A stretch of 32,808 bases of DNA, taken from assembly GCA_024401555.1 (NCBI GenBank), contig JAKSKV010000035.1, forward strand, positions 1-32,808, written 5' to 3'. A program made the position numbers and the translations under genes. The stretch's first letter is position 1. Every line of letters starts with the position of its first letter. This document shows, piece by piece, positions 8,593 to 15,193 of this stretch. This DNA is from Paludibacteraceae bacterium (GTDB lineage: Bacteria > Bacteroidota > Bacteroidia > Bacteroidales > Paludibacteraceae). The notes beneath the pieces are model-generated. The model was not told the DNA's origin. It searched no databases and saw only the letters and a program-made list of their open reading frames with translations.

Positions 8593-9546
8593 CTATATGG
8601 ATTTGATTTCCGTCGGCGTTAATCCGGTGATATTGGCAATAAGATCGATGGATAATCCGTTCTTTTTCATCGCTCGAACTGTTTGATGAATGGCTTCGGT
8701 TTTACCCTTGGCTCTTCCCTCAGCCAATCCTTCAGCCAATCCTTCAGCTCTTCCCTCAGCCAATCCTTTTTCTTTGCCCTCTGCCAGACCTTTCGCCAAG
8801 CCCTCTTCATGACCCTTCGCCATTCCAATCTCAAAGCCATACTCTTTCATGTCGATCTCATCCTCTAATTTCTTCATGCAGGCTTCGTAGAGATCGATTT
8901 CTTCGTCTGAGAGTGCGGCGGACTCCGCTTTCTTCAGCAGCTTTAGCAGTCCTTCGTCTGCTCTTTCATATACTGATGGGCTAATTCTATCCATATTGCC
9001 TAAGTTTTTAAACATTTCCAACCATATATTCTTGGTGTTAATCTCAGCTTCGTCGAATTGGAAGTGTGGCAAAGATAGAAAAAATTTATGAATTCGATCC
9101 CACGATTCAGTCAGGTCATCTCTGTCGTACTCGCTTGTTCTGGTAACTGCTTTGGAGAATTGTCCGTTGGATTCTCCCATGATGAAGATTCCGATGATCG
9201 GGTCGATGTCCTTCTCCCGCTTGTTCCACTTGTCTCCCCGTTTTATCTGCCTTCTCATCAGTTGGTAGGTGTAGTAGGCGGCTCTGGTCTTAAAATACTT
9301 TTGGGCGCTGTTTTGCATTTCAACGAGAACCGTCTCTCCGTTTTCAGTGGTACAGAGAAGATCGAAGCAGACGCCCCGTTCTCCTCGGCTCTCTTTGGGC
9401 ATCTCCACGTTCTCGTATTTAACACTGGTGATTTTGTCGATTTCTCCCTCCAAAATCGCATTTAAAAATGATTTCATGATGACTTCGTCTTGCATGCAAT
9501 GCTTGAATGCGAAGTCACACTTCAGGTCGATGTACTTTTTCATCAT
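8593..9546 (-). CDS. PD-(D/E)XK nuclease-family (Rpn/PDDEXK_2) protein
   Basis: A 317-residue member of the Rpn/PDDEXK_2 family, often annotated as 'nuclease family transposase'; E. coli RpnA relatives are DNA endonucleases that promote recombination. The opening MMKKYIDLKCDFAFKH is characteristic. Catalytic positions are probably D62 in FDLLCTT and E76-M-Q78 in VLVEMQ, the family's usual D...ExQ variant. Residues about 225-270 are a low-complexity GLAEG-type repeat. A longer open frame begins at 9600, but that start lies inside a TATCTTTG promoter box at 9598-9605, so I place the start at the MM pair, 9546. It is convergent with the operon to its left and divergent from the restriction-modification locus. 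Confidence 0.88.
   Translation of the reverse strand: MMKKYIDLKCDFAFKHCMQDEVIMKSFLNAILEGEIDKITSVKYENVEMPKESRGERGVCFDLLCTTENGETVLVEMQNSAQKYFKTRAAYYTYQLMRRQIKRGDKWNKREKDIDPIIGIFIMGESNGQFSKAVTRTSEYDRDDLTESWDRIHKFFLSLPHFQFDEAEINTKNIWLEMFKNLGNMDRISPSVYERADEGLLKLLKKAESAALSDEEIDLYEACMKKLEDEIDMKEYGFEIGMAKGHEEGLAKGLAEGKEKGLAEGRAEGLAEGLAEGRAKGKTEAIHQTVRAMKKNGLSIDLIANITGLTPTEIKSI
8706..8818 (-). repeat. In-gene repeat encoding GLAEG/GRAEG units
   Basis: Short imperfect tandem units (plus strand CAGCCAATCCTT and variants such as CAGCTCTTCCCT) encode xGLAEG, xGRAEG and KEKGLAEG. The unit is close to 12 bases, so copy changes would keep the frame. Such tails are common in Rpn-family and some bacterial transposase-like proteins. 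Confidence 0.75.
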
Positions 9547-9597
9547 TGTTGAAATTTGCAAAATAAAACATTGTAGATAACTTGTTGTAATTTGGGA

Positions 9598-9605
9598 CAA
9601 AGATA
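9598..9605 (-). promoter_or_regulatory. -7 box for the Rpn-family gene
   Basis: Read on the minus strand this is TATCTTTG, an exact TAnnTTTG match 52 bases upstream of the chosen start codon. It supports the shorter start at 9546 over the open frame beginning at 9600. Confidence 0.5.
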
Positions 9606-9679
9606 ATAAAAATATTAATATATGTAATATTTACACTAAATATTATAGGTTTCATTATTGAAAATTAAATTTGTTCCAA

Positions 9680-9711
9680 TTGTGTGAATCGAATCAGTTT
9701 CCTTATCTTTG
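9680..9711 (+). promoter_or_regulatory. Promoter reading into the structured leader and RM genes
   Basis: TTG at 9680-9682, 21 bases, then TATCTTTG at 9704-9711 fits the Bacteroidota -33/-7 pattern. The predicted transcript begins near 9718, so a leader of about 425 bases, including the structured RNA candidate, precedes the RM gene at 10143. The stretch 9712-9930 otherwise holds only small hairpins (TACGC/GCGTA at 9805-9817; ATAGC/GCTAT at 9906-9919) and no credible gene. Confidence 0.5.
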
Positions 9712-9930
9712 TGAAAAGAATGCATTGTTATAAGTAATTATAAATATTGTATTGAACCGTGACTAACAAAGATTTTTGGACATCTGTCAAGAAAATATCA
9801 TCAATACGCTTAGCGTAAAGGTGTGGAGGCAATCGTAATATAACTAACGAAGTAGTAATTAAATAATACGAAACAGAAATAATTTAAATTAACATATTAT
9901 AAATCATAGCGTTTGCTATTTATTCGGTAT

Positions 9931-10071
9931 CATTCTGAAACGTGAGAAATTTTAGATAAATGTAATTGCTCGAATAAGTCAGTAAATGCCTGCGTCGTGT
10001 GGCGTGGGCTTGACTTATCTGTAATTACGGGCAATCTCACGGCCTCAGAATGTGGATAATGTTGAGTCCAC
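9931..10071 (+). ncRNA. Candidate structured RNA in the RM leader
   Basis: A nested, rod-like set of complementary arms that I could pair by hand. P1: CATTCTGA 9931-9938 with 10045-10052, continuing as 9941-9946 with 10036-10041 across a small internal loop. P2: 9965-9972 ATTGCTCG with 10028-10035, including one G-U. P3: ATAAGTCA 9974-9981 with 10011-10018. P4: 9988-9994 with 10003-10009, with two G-U pairs and an 8-base loop. P5: 10052-10056 with 10067-10071, meeting P1 at its base. This far exceeds what AT-rich spacer normally shows. I do not recognise an Rfam family (not 6S, tmRNA, RNase P or SRP by visible landmarks). It could be an independent RNA or a cis-acting leader of the RM genes. 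Confidence 0.5.
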
Positions 10072-10142
10072 GTTCTTTATGGTCAAAAGGATTGCTCGTT
10101 AACACTGAAAATAGATAAGCGAGCGCACAACAACGTAGGCTA

Positions 10143-12200
10143 ATGGCGGCAAAAAGTATTGAAGAGAAAATCGAGGACATTGCAAAAAAACAACTCGATA
10201 AATTTGGTGTGCAATACCACATAAAAACCGATAATATAAACACAGAAATAGACCACGCATTACAAAGTGCTGAGTCAAAATCTGGTGGTCAAGGTGGAAA
10301 TTACCCTGATATAAAGTGTTTGATTCAACTTCCAAGTAGTCAGCAGTATGTTCCTGTGATGATAGAAGTGAAGGGAACAAAAGGTGATTTTGAAAAGTTG
10401 GAGAATGGTGAAGTTCATAATCAAGACGATAATGGTAAACCGCTTTACAAACATATAAAGAAATACGCAGTAAATGGAGCCGTGCATTATTCCGAAGCTA
10501 TTGCACGAATTTCTAAATCTTATAGCGAGGTTATTGCTATTGGATTTAATGGCTATGAATCGGGTAGTACTATAAACACAGAGATGGGTGTTTATTTTGT
10601 GAGCAAAGCAAATATGTATTGCCCCAAAAAGATTGATGACTACACCGACTTTTCTTTCCTAAAATCAGAAAACCTATCTGCTCTTGAAACTAAACTAAAA
10701 AACATTCTCCTTTCAGAAGATGAGAAAGAACGTCAGACTCGTGAGTTAGAAGATCGTATCGAAAATACCCTCCAAGAACTTAATCAAGATATGCGTGATA
10801 AAATGCGTGTGTCGGAACCCAAAGACCGTCTTAAACTTGTTTGTGCATTAATTATGGCGGCTCTTGGCGTAGAGGGTAAAGTTCCTCCTCTTGAGATTGA
10901 GGATTTGAAAGGTCTGCAGACAGAGGAAGACCATGATGGAGCAATTATTTTGAGAAAGATTAAAGTGTTCTTGAATGAGAAGCATATCCCACAAGAAAAG
11001 CTCGACAATATATATTCGCTCTACAAAGGAATACTGAATGATGCACTTTATTATAAGTCTAATAATGGTGAAAGTACCATAAAGACAGCCTTTATTTATG
11101 TGAAGGAAGAAATTATGCCAATCTTCACTATGGGTGAGGAAGTGCATATTGACTTTACAGGAAAGCTGCTCAATGTGTTGACTGGCTGGATTACGGAGCG
11201 TGCAAGCGATGATGAAAAGAATGATGTTGTGCTTACTCCACGCTATGTTACAGAACTGATGGCGAGACTTTGTAAGGTAAACAAAGACAGCTATGTTTGG
11301 GACTGGGCGACAGGTAGTGCAGGTTTCCTTGTCTCTGCCATGAAGTTGATGATTGATGATGCTAATAAAACAATACAAAGCGAAGATGCGCGAAAAGCCA
11401 AGATTGCAAAGATTAAAGTGGATCAGCTGCTTGGTATTGAGCTTAGACAAGATATTTATGTGCTTGCCGTGCTTAATATGATTCTGATGAAAGATGGTTC
11501 AAGTCACATCTTGAATAAAGATTCTCTAAAAGAATACAACGGAAAATATGAGCAAGGAATGAACAAAGATGATGAATTCCCTGCCGATGTGTTCCTTCTA
11601 AACCCACCGTATTCAGCGGAAGGTAAAGGTTTTGTCTTTGTAGAAAAGGCTTTGAACAGAATGAACAAAGGTCGTGCGGCTGTGATTATTCAGGAAAATG
11701 CGGGAGGCGGAAAAGGTGATGGCTTTACGAAAAAGATTTTGGAACACAGCACATTGTTGGCTTCTATCCGTATGCCAATAGATTTGTTCATAGGCAAATC
11801 AAGTGTGCAGACTGCAATCTATTTGTTCGAGGTGGGAACTCCGCACGATGTAGAAAGCCTTGTTACGTTCGTTGACTTCAGCAATGACGGATACGCCCGA
11901 CAGAATCGCAAGAAATCAAATTCTAAAGTGAATTTGAAAGATGTTGATTATGTGAAGGATAGATATGCCGAGTTGGTTGATATAGTGCTTAATCGCAAGA
12001 CAAAGACGAGTTATTATACAGAAGCGAACGGACTTGTAGTGAAAGACTCCATTTCACTTGAAGGCAACGACTGGACATTTAACCAGCACCGTAAGATTGA
12101 CACAATGCCAACCGAGGCAGATTTCCGTAAGACTGTTTCGGACTATTTGAGTTGGAAACTTTCGACTATCATCAAGGAGGACTCTGCAAATTTTCAGTAA
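10143..12200 (+). CDS. BcgI-like fused endonuclease-N6-adenine methyltransferase
   Basis: A 685-residue restriction-modification protein. An N-terminal PD-(D/E)XK nuclease motif is visible (P55-D56 ... E75-V76-K77-G78). The HsdM-like methyltransferase follows, with SAM-binding motif I DWATGSAGF from D387 and catalytic motif IV NPPY at 487-490, typical of N6-adenine methylation. Fusing nuclease and methylase while leaving specificity to a partner is the BcgI (type IIB/IIG) arrangement and explains why no hsdR is present. The start ATG follows the ~425-base leader. The gene is AT-richer than pyrB or recA, suggesting horizontal acquisition. The last codons overlap the specificity frame and contain a possible slippery site (12188-12194). 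Annotation as plain HsdM would miss the nuclease motif. Confidence 0.85.
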   Translation: MAAKSIEEKIEDIAKKQLDKFGVQYHIKTDNINTEIDHALQSAESKSGGQGGNYPDIKCLIQLPSSQQYVPVMIEVKGTKGDFEKLENGEVHNQDDNGKPLYKHIKKYAVNGAVHYSEAIARISKSYSEVIAIGFNGYESGSTINTEMGVYFVSKANMYCPKKIDDYTDFSFLKSENLSALETKLKNILLSEDEKERQTRELEDRIENTLQELNQDMRDKMRVSEPKDRLKLVCALIMAALGVEGKVPPLEIEDLKGLQTEEDHDGAIILRKIKVFLNEKHIPQEKLDNIYSLYKGILNDALYYKSNNGESTIKTAFIYVKEEIMPIFTMGEEVHIDFTGKLLNVLTGWITERASDDEKNDVVLTPRYVTELMARLCKVNKDSYVWDWATGSAGFLVSAMKLMIDDANKTIQSEDARKAKIAKIKVDQLLGIELRQDIYVLAVLNMILMKDGSSHILNKDSLKEYNGKYEQGMNKDDEFPADVFLLNPPYSAEGKGFVFVEKALNRMNKGRAAVIIQENAGGGKGDGFTKKILEHSTLLASIRMPIDLFIGKSSVQTAIYLFEVGTPHDVESLVTFVDFSNDGYARQNRKKSNSKVNLKDVDYVKDRYAELVDIVLNRKTKTSYYTEANGLVVKDSISLEGNDWTFNQHRKIDTMPTEADFRKTVSDYLSWKLSTIIKEDSANFQ

Positions 12201-13393
12201 GCCCTCGTTTGAAGAACCTCAAAGATGATTTTGAGGCAGACGGGGGTGTTTGGAAAGAGTGGAGAATTGGGGATTTGTTTTTGTTGAAATCTAATCCTCA
12301 GTTAGACAAAGATAATTTTGTCTTTTCTGAGAATGCCAAGTATCCTTATTTTACAAGGACAGTTTTTAACAATGGAATATTTGGTGACGTAGAATTCTTT
12401 GATAATGAACATTTAATAAAAGGAAATAGTATCGCTGTCGGAATGATGGGAATGCAGTTCTTTTATATGCGTAATGATTTTTACGCAGGACAATTTACAA
12501 AAACTGTATATCCTAAATTCTTTGGATTTAATGAAAATATAGCTTTATATTTTATATCGTTGTTAAATAGATTCCAAAAAAAGTATTTAGGAGTCTTAGT
12601 TAGAAATTTTGAGGATGCTTTTTACAATACACATGTAACTCTTCCTACATTCAATAACGAGCCATCCTATTCCTACATGGAACAATACATCACCTTGTTA
12701 GAAGAAGAAAAGATGCTTCAAGTGGATAAGTTCCTTAAAGATTCGGGATTGAATGACACCGCACTTACCGCCGAAGAAATAGCCGCATTAGAAAAATTTA
12801 GAAACGGGGAGGTTAAGTTTGAGGAGAGGAAGATTGGGGATTTGTTTACATTAAAAGCAATCAAACAAGCAAAATCCCAATCATTGATACCAGAAGATTC
12901 TAATGGCGTACCCTATATCGTTCAGTCAACAAAAAATAACATGTATAAAATGCATGTTAATGAAAAATGGTTGATTGATAACAATGAATCACCTGTTGAA
13001 GGGAATGCGATAGTCCTAGGTGTTACATTGCCTGCAGTTTCGTATCAGCCTTATAAATTCGGTGCAAGTCAGGTAATTGTAGCTCGAGCAAATTTTCTAC
13101 AGGAATCAATAGGATTGTTTATTGTACCTATGTTGAAGAGACTCATGACACAATTTTCTTATTCGAAGAAACCAGGTATGAAAATCTATAATGATATGGT
13201 TTTGTCATTTCCTGTTGATACATCTGGCTCCATCGACTACTCCTTTATGCAACACTTTATATCGGCACAAGAGAAGTTGGTGGTGAAAGGTGTGGTTAAG
13301 TATAAGGATGAAATGTTTAATGCCAAAGGAAAAACATATATGGTTGGTTTTGATAGTTCCGATATGGCGGCAGAAGTGATAAATACTGATTGA
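12152..13393 (+). CDS. Restriction-modification specificity (S) subunit
   Basis: Recognises the target DNA for the upstream nuclease-methylase. Two target-recognition halves are visible: each begins with a matching motif (EWRIGDLFLLK and ERKIGDLFTLK) and ends with YSYMEQYI or YSFMQHFI, joined by a helical segment around LTAEEIAALEKF. This matches BcgI B-type and HsdS subunits. The start is unclear: the frame has no ATG or GTG before the conserved domain. Candidates are TTG at 12152 (inside the methylase gene) or TTG at 12209. The frame is -1 relative to the methylase, and reading through the A-AAT-TTT heptamer would fuse the proteins. The length of ~400 residues suits an S subunit. Confidence 0.82.
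   Translation: METFDYHQGGLCKFSVSPRLKNLKDDFEADGGVWKEWRIGDLFLLKSNPQLDKDNFVFSENAKYPYFTRTVFNNGIFGDVEFFDNEHLIKGNSIAVGMMGMQFFYMRNDFYAGQFTKTVYPKFFGFNENIALYFISLLNRFQKKYLGVLVRNFEDAFYNTHVTLPTFNNEPSYSYMEQYITLLEEEKMLQVDKFLKDSGLNDTALTAEEIAALEKFRNGEVKFEERKIGDLFTLKAIKQAKSQSLIPEDSNGVPYIVQSTKNNMYKMHVNEKWLIDNNESPVEGNAIVLGVTLPAVSYQPYKFGASQVIVARANFLQESIGLFIVPMLKRLMTQFSYSKKPGMKIYNDMVLSFPVDTSGSIDYSFMQHFISAQEKLVVKGVVKYKDEMFNAKGKTYMVGFDSSDMAAEVINTD
12174..12247 (+). promoter_or_regulatory. Candidate programmed -1 ribosomal frameshift site
   Basis: Four elements are in order. SD-like AAGGAGG is at 12174-12180. After seven bases comes the X-XXY-YYZ heptamer A-AAT-TTT at 12188-12194, in the methylase zero frame and one codon before its TAA (12198-12200). 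After a 6-7 base spacer comes a stem: 12201-12207 pairs with 12241-12247, with G-U pairs. Inside it, CCTCAAA 12217-12223 pairs perfectly with 12230-12236 around a six-base loop. A -1 slip gives ...SANF then SVSPRLKNLK..., entering the S-subunit frame. Functional frameshifting is inference. Confidence 0.5.
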
Positions 13394-13408
13394 TAAAGCG
13401 TAAACTAA

Positions 13409-13436
13409 AAGGGCATCCCTGAAAAGAGATGCCCTT
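13409..13436. terminator. Terminator between the RM locus and pyrI
   Basis: A 9-bp stem (13409-13417 AAGGGCATC with 13428-13436) with a ten-base loop lies between the convergent S-subunit gene and pyrI. On the minus strand the stem is followed by TTTTAGTTTA, so it suits termination of pyrBI; on the plus strand only a weak T tract follows. Confidence 0.65.
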
Positions 13437-13489
13437 CGTTATTTGTGAGAAACTAAGAGTTGACTTCGTCGAACTTAGCGGTTCTTTGT

Positions 13490-13957
13490 TTACAATACTT
13501 CCAACTCCTCCAACTTCGCAAAACGCTCGCAGTAGTAGCATTGCAACAGGGATTTACTCTTCTCGATGATCCTGAATTTGGATGCCATAGGCTCGTTGTT
13601 GGTGATGCATTTCGGATTGCGGCATTTTACGATGCCGATGAGTTCCTCAGGCAATTGCAAAACCATTTTCTCGCTCACCTCGTAATCCTTGATGATGTTG
13701 ATCTTCGCGGAGGGGGCAGCGACAGCGATTTTGTTCACCTCCGCTTGGGTGAAGTATTTGTCAGCCACCTTGATGATGGCCTTCTTTCCCAAACGTTTGC
13801 TCTCCAAGTTGTAGCCGAAGGTCACCTGGTTGTTGATGTGCTCCAATCCGAGGATGGAGATCACCTTGAACAACTTCTCGGAAGGTATGTGGTCGATGAC
13901 GGTACCATTCTTGATGGCAGCCACCTCTAATTTCTTTGATGCTTTTTCCATGCTCAT
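13490..13957 (-). CDS. pyrI: Aspartate carbamoyltransferase regulatory subunit
   Basis: Regulatory chain of aspartate transcarbamoylase, which binds nucleotide effectors and holds catalytic trimers together. It has 155 residues, the usual length. The C-terminal zinc site is complete: C112, C117, C140 and C143 (Cx4C ... Cx2C). The N-terminal nucleotide-binding segment (VIDHIPSEKLFKVISILGL) matches the family. The start at 13957 gives MSMEK; the second ATG two codons later is an alternative. It lies six bases after the pyrB stop, so the two are co-transcribed and presumably assemble as the allosteric holoenzyme, as in enterobacteria. Confidence 0.96.
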   Translation of the reverse strand: MSMEKASKKLEVAAIKNGTVIDHIPSEKLFKVISILGLEHINNQVTFGYNLESKRLGKKAIIKVADKYFTQAEVNKIAVAAPSAKINIIKDYEVSEKMVLQLPEELIGIVKCRNPKCITNNEPMASKFRIIEKSKSLLQCYYCERFAKLEELEVL

Positions 13958-13963
13958 ATCGTA

Positions 13964-14872
13964 TTATAGGCCTAACAAATCGCAGATGACCGCTTGACGG
14001 GCGAATACACCGTTGCGGGCCTGCTCGAAATAGTATGCTTTCTCGTTGCAGTCAACATCTTGGTCGATCTCATTCACCCTTGGAAGCGGGTGGAGGATAC
14101 GCATGGTTGGCTTGGTGTTGTCCAACATCTTGTTGCGAAGTGTGTAAATGTCCTTCACACGCTCATATTCGAAGAGGTCGGTGAAACGCTCCTTTTGCAC
14201 GCGGGTCATGTAGAGAATGTCGCAATCCGCGATGTTCGCCTCGCTTAGTTCGCTGTGCTCCTCGAATTTGATGTTGTGTTCCTTGCAGAAGATCTTGTAC
14301 TCGTCTGGCATCTTCAACTCATCGGGTGCGATGAAGGAGAAGGTTGGGTTGAAATGGTACATCGCCATGATCAAGGAGTGGACGGTACGGCCATATTTCA
14401 AATCACCCACCATGCAGATCTTCAGGTTTTCCAACTTGCCTTGCGTCTTCTTGATGGAGTAGAGGTCAAGCATGGTCTGGGTAGGGTGTTGGTTGGCGCC
14501 ATCGCCCGCATTCACTACTGGAACGCTTGAAACCTCGGAGGCGTAGCGTGCGGCACCCTCGATCGGGTTACGCATCACGATGAGGTCCGCGTAGTTGCTG
14601 ACCATTTTGATGGTGTCCTTCAAGGTCTCGCCCTTGGTGCCGCTGGTGGTTGATTTGTCTGCGAAACCGATGACACGGCCGCCCAAGCGGTTCACTGCTG
14701 TCTCAAAACTGAGTCTGGTGCGTGTGGAAGGCTCGAAGAATAGGGTAGCGACTACCTTGCCGTCGAGGATTTTTTGGTTCGGATTCTTCTCGAATTCAGC
14801 TGCCTTCTCCAAAATTTGGAGGATCTTCTCTTTCGAGTAATCCGTGATGGATACTAAACTTTTGTTTGCCAT
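13964..14872 (-). CDS. pyrB: Aspartate carbamoyltransferase catalytic subunit
   Basis: Catalyses carbamoyl phosphate plus aspartate to carbamoyl aspartate, the first committed step of pyrimidine synthesis. It has 302 residues. The carbamoyl-phosphate loop STRTR is at residues 49-53, the mobile 80s-type loop appears as [24 protein letters not shown] carries the conserved histidine, and [10 protein letters not shown] the C-terminal active-site loop. All expected catalytic motifs are intact. It is the first gene of a pyrB-pyrI unit. A terminator-like hairpin with a T9 run ends only about 14 bases before the ATG, which suggests control by transcription attenuation. Confidence 0.98.
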   Translation of the reverse strand: MANKSLVSITDYSKEKILQILEKAAEFEKNPNQKILDGKVVATLFFEPSTRTRLSFETAVNRLGGRVIGFADKSTTSGTKGETLKDTIKMVSNYADLIVMRNPIEGAARYASEVSSVPVVNAGDGANQHPTQTMLDLYSIKKTQGKLENLKICMVGDLKYGRTVHSLIMAMYHFNPTFSFIAPDELKMPDEYKIFCKEHNIKFEEHSELSEANIADCDILYMTRVQKERFTDLFEYERVKDIYTLRNKMLDNTKPTMRILHPLPRVNEIDQDVDCNEKAYYFEQARNGVFARQAVICDLLGL

Positions 14873-14886
14873 AGCATTTATGTTTT

Positions 14887-14925
14887 TTCAAAAAAAAACC
14901 AATGCGAGCCAAATCGCATTGGTTT
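14887..14925 (-). promoter_or_regulatory. Candidate transcription attenuator of pyrBI
   Basis: On the minus strand, AAACCAATGCGA (14925-14914) pairs perfectly with 14907-14896 across a six-base loop: a 12-bp stem followed immediately by a T tract (last stem bases plus T continuing to 14890). This is a textbook intrinsic terminator, placed inside the pyrB leader about 14 bases before the ATG. No other minus-strand gene lies upstream that it could end, so attenuation of pyrBI is the simplest reading. A seven-codon ORF (MGITKRS) precedes it in the leader and may or may not be translated. Confidence 0.7.
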
Positions 14926-14982
14926 CCCTTATTGTTTTCTATGATCGTTTTGTTATTCCCATATCATTAGGTTTTCACTATG

Positions 14983-14990
14983 CAAATTTA
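14983..14990 (-). promoter_or_regulatory. -7 box for pyrBI
   Basis: Read on the minus strand this is TAAATTTG, an exact TAnnTTTG match about 110 bases upstream of pyrB. Transcription from it would pass through the attenuator hairpin. No convincing -33 box. The gene-free stretch 14873-15193 otherwise holds only this promoter, the hairpin and the divergent promoter of the giant gene. Confidence 0.5.
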
Positions 14991-15109
14991 GTGCAAAAAA
15001 ATAAATTTTGGTGGCGTTGGATTGAAAATTTTTTTCGGACATTTTATATGTTTTTTTATCGTGATCGGGTAAAATCTTTTATAAATGTTAAAAAATGTGG
15101 CATTATTTC

Positions 15110-15139
15110 TTTGTAAATGAAAATGATTATATATCTTTA
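15110..15139 (+). promoter_or_regulatory. Probable promoter of the giant surface-protein gene
   Basis: TTTG at 15110-15113, 18 bases, then TATCTTTA at 15132-15139 resembles the Bacteroidota -33/-7 pair with the last base of the -7 box changed. It lies about 55 bases before the first ATG (15194) and about 105 before the ATG that best fits the signal peptide. Confidence 0.4.
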
Positions 15140-15193
15140 CATTTACGTAGTTTCTAAACCTATGTGCGCTTGTTTATGAAGGCGGAGATTTGA

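Noticed and set aside
8593-9546. True transposase or insertion sequence
   Set aside because: The family is often labelled transposase, but no terminal inverted repeats or target-site duplication were seen around the gene. It is better described as an Rpn/PDDEXK_2 nuclease.
9931-10071. 6S RNA, tmRNA, RNase P RNA, SRP RNA or a retron msr-msd
   Set aside because: No tag-peptide frame or CCA end, no RNase P conserved core, no SRP loop motif and no reverse transcriptase nearby. The length is also short for 6S.
10050-10118. A 22-codon plus-strand ORF (MWIMLSPRSLWSK...) and a 12-codon ORF at 9986-10024 in the RM leader
   Set aside because: Both lie within or across the paired arms of the structured RNA candidate, have no ribosome-binding site, and are short enough to occur by chance. 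A leader peptide role cannot be supported.
10037-10243. A 68-codon minus-strand open frame across the RM leader and gene start
   Set aside because: It overlaps the certain N-terminus of the nuclease-methylase and has a biased, Ser/Cys/Phe-rich composition typical of an antisense shadow.
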